The translations under genes were made by a program, and so were the position numbers. The notes below the pieces were generated by a model. It was given only the letters and a program-made list of their open reading frames with translations, ran no database searches and had not been told where the DNA came from. This document shows, one piece after another, positions 5,514-6,732 of a stretch of 6,732 nucleotides of DNA; position 1 is the stretch's first letter, and each line of letters begins with the position of its first letter. Source of the stretch: Arcobacter sp. (GTDB lineage Bacteria > Campylobacterota > Campylobacteria > Campylobacterales > Arcobacteraceae); assembly GCA_030635995.1 (NCBI GenBank), contig DAOVXU010000091.1, positions 1 to 6,732 on the forward strand, given 5' to 3'.

Positions 5514-6197
5514 TTGAAAATATTTATTGTAATTTTACTATCTTTAGTTATCCATTTTTTATTATACTTATCTTTTAAAGATAAAAATATATTAGAAAAC
5601 ACTCAAAAGTATATTAAAAAAGAGACTAAAGATAAAATATCTACCATTAAATATGTAAAGATACAGCCCAAAAAAATTAAAAAACCAAAACCTCTTAAAA
5701 AAGTTTCACAACCAAAAAGAAAATCACCTAAAAAACTAAAAGTGGTGAAAAAGAAAAGTGAAAAAAAACCTAAAATAATAAGTTCTAAAAAGATTATTAA
5801 AAAAATTGTTCCAAAAATAACAAAACCAATTGTAAAAAAAGAGCCAATAGATAAACTAACACAAAGCTATCTTGACCTATATGGTGATAAGTTTAAGGCA
5901 TATCCAAAAGAGACAAAAATATATATTATCAAAAATATAAAAGATATAGGCTCTATTACAAAAATCTTTTTAGAATATCCATATATGAGTATCCATGCAA
6001 ATCAAAGTGGGGTAAGTGTTGTTGAATTTATACTATATCCAAATGGTACAATTAGTGATCTAAAAGTGATAAAAAGTTCAAATTATTTTTTACTAGATGA
6101 CAATACTATGGAGACAATTGAAGCTGCATATAGTGACTATCCAAGACCTCCTAAGCCAACTATTATAAAAATATATGTAAAGTACATACTAAATTAA
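5514..6197 (+). CDS. tonB: TonB energy-transducing protein
   Basis: TonB spans the periplasm from the inner membrane and passes energy harvested by ExbB/ExbD to outer-membrane receptors. At 227 aa it is of normal length. An N-terminal membrane anchor occupies residues 3-20 and contains S10-x3-H14, matching the Ser/His pair that is conserved in the TonB anchor and needed for coupling to ExbB/ExbD. The periplasmic spacer (about 48-111) is extremely basic, with about 27 Lys against 9 Pro. The C-terminal TonB domain is clear at about 150-227: VSVVEFILYPNGTISDLKV (167-185), SSNYFLLDDNTMETI (188-202), and YPRPPKPTIIKIYVKYIL. The start is TTG; no ATG is available near the anchor and no convincing Shine-Dalgarno precedes it, so translation may depend on the regulator gene ending 10 bp upstream. 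exbB follows after 12 bp. Confidence 0.88.
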   Translation: MKIFIVILLSLVIHFLLYLSFKDKNILENTQKYIKKETKDKISTIKYVKIQPKKIKKPKPLKKVSQPKRKSPKKLKVVKKKSEKKPKIISSKKIIKKIVPKITKPIVKKEPIDKLTQSYLDLYGDKFKAYPKETKIYIIKNIKDIGSITKIFLEYPYMSIHANQSGVSVVEFILYPNGTISDLKVIKSSNYFLLDDNTMETIEAAYSDYPRPPKPTIIKIYVKYILN

Positions 6198-6209
6198 AAA
6201 AGGGATAAA

Positions 6210-6713
6210 ATGGATATATTAGCATTTATTGAAAAAGGTGGGGTAATTGTTTATATTTTAATTGCTCTTAATATTATAGGATTTAGTATTATGTTACTTA
6301 AAATGGTAAATCTTTATCTATTTAATAAAAATAAACAAATTATAGTAGATGATATTTTAAATCAATTAAAAAACAGCAATAGTGATTTAATCTTAACGCA
6401 TATAGATAGTTTAGTTATATTAAGTATCAAAAGATTAGAAAAGGGTCTTAATACTATAAAAATAATAGCTACAATTTCCCCTTTACTAGGGCTTTTAGGT
6501 ACTGTTATTGGTATACTTTCATCATTTGATGTAATTGGCAAAGTTGGTTTAAATGATCCTATGCTTTTCTCTTCTAGTATATCTATTGCACTTATTACAA
6601 CTGTTACAGGCTTAATAGTTGCTATTCCTCATTATATTTTTTATAACTATTATATTGGTATTCTAGATAATAGTGAATTAAATTTAAAAGATAAAGTTTT
6701 AGGAAATTTATAA
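6210..6713 (+). CDS. exbB: ExbB proton-channel protein (MotA/TolQ/ExbB family)
   Basis: Inner-membrane protein that forms the proton-conducting motor with ExbD and drives TonB. Its 167 aa is short compared with the roughly 240 of E. coli ExbB, but short ExbB proteins are usual in this phylum. Three membrane segments are visible: about 11-37, 82-104 and 119-149. The family signature SPLLGLLGTVIGI (90-102) forms TM2, including the conserved Thr T98, and ISIALITTVTGLIVAIPHYIFYN (124-146, cited as start ISIALITTV and end AIPHYIFYN) forms TM3. By eye, the TM3 Glu known from E. coli ExbB (E176) is replaced by I126. The ATG has AGGG 6201-6204 five bases upstream. The stop codon directly abuts the next ATG. 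TolQ is the main alternative; adjacency to tonB favours ExbB. Confidence 0.87.
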   Translation: MDILAFIEKGGVIVYILIALNIIGFSIMLLKMVNLYLFNKNKQIIVDDILNQLKNSNSDLILTHIDSLVILSIKRLEKGLNTIKIIATISPLLGLLGTVIGILSSFDVIGKVGLNDPMLFSSSISIALITTVTGLIVAIPHYIFYNYYIGILDNSELNLKDKVLGNL

Positions 6714-6732
6714 ATGACTAAAAGAAGAGAAC
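6714..6732 (+). CDS. exbD: Start of the next gene, probably exbD (partial)
   Basis: An ATG at 6714 follows the exbB stop with no gap (TAAATG), and AGGA at 6701-6704 could serve as its ribosome site. Six codons are visible, encoding MTKRRE, before the window ends. A short basic start of this kind is common in ExbD proteins, and exbD regularly follows exbB. The identity rests on position far more than on the six residues. Confidence 0.6.

Overview
The window is very AT-rich and reads as a Campylobacterota chromosome, most likely the Arcobacter group. This rests on three things: a kinase H-box of the HQWRQPL type that is common in that phylum, a short three-helix ExbB, and the general look of the proteins. 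The genus is inferred by eye. There are seven essentially complete protein genes, the first codons of an eighth, and possibly the last codons of an upstream gene. I see no rRNA, tRNA, CRISPR array or intact insertion sequence.

Left block (about 1-3100, + strand). The possible end of an upstream gene is followed by two abutting hairpins, the second looking like a terminator. A short AT-rich promoter region follows, containing a 9-bp direct repeat at 11-bp spacing. Then comes a complete tripartite TRAP transporter, dctP-dctQ-dctM, closed by a strong hairpin terminator. DctP matches the C4-dicarboxylate type of solute-binding protein, so succinate, fumarate or malate uptake is the best guess.

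Middle block (about 3100-5503). A 227-bp convergent gap carries several small inverted repeats and a possible gene remnant. It is followed by a two-component system whose halves point away from each other. On the - strand is a membrane histidine kinase with a periplasmic Cache-type sensor domain. On the + strand is an OmpR-family response regulator with a TTG start. Their start codons are separated by only 11 bp, and that stretch supplies a Shine-Dalgarno sequence on both strands. Promoters for each must therefore lie inside the other gene.

Right block (5504-6732, + strand). tonB, exbB and the start of what is probably exbD follow the response regulator with gaps of 10, 12 and 0 bp, so they are likely one operon with it. 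These proteins couple the proton motive force to outer-membrane receptors.

Working model (inference): the Cache kinase senses a small molecule in the periplasm and phosphorylates the regulator. The regulator may control the TRAP genes through the 11-bp-spaced repeat. It is co-transcribed with TonB/ExbB/ExbD, which would link energised outer-membrane uptake with inner-membrane dicarboxylate uptake. No TonB-dependent receptor lies in the window, so that link is untested here.
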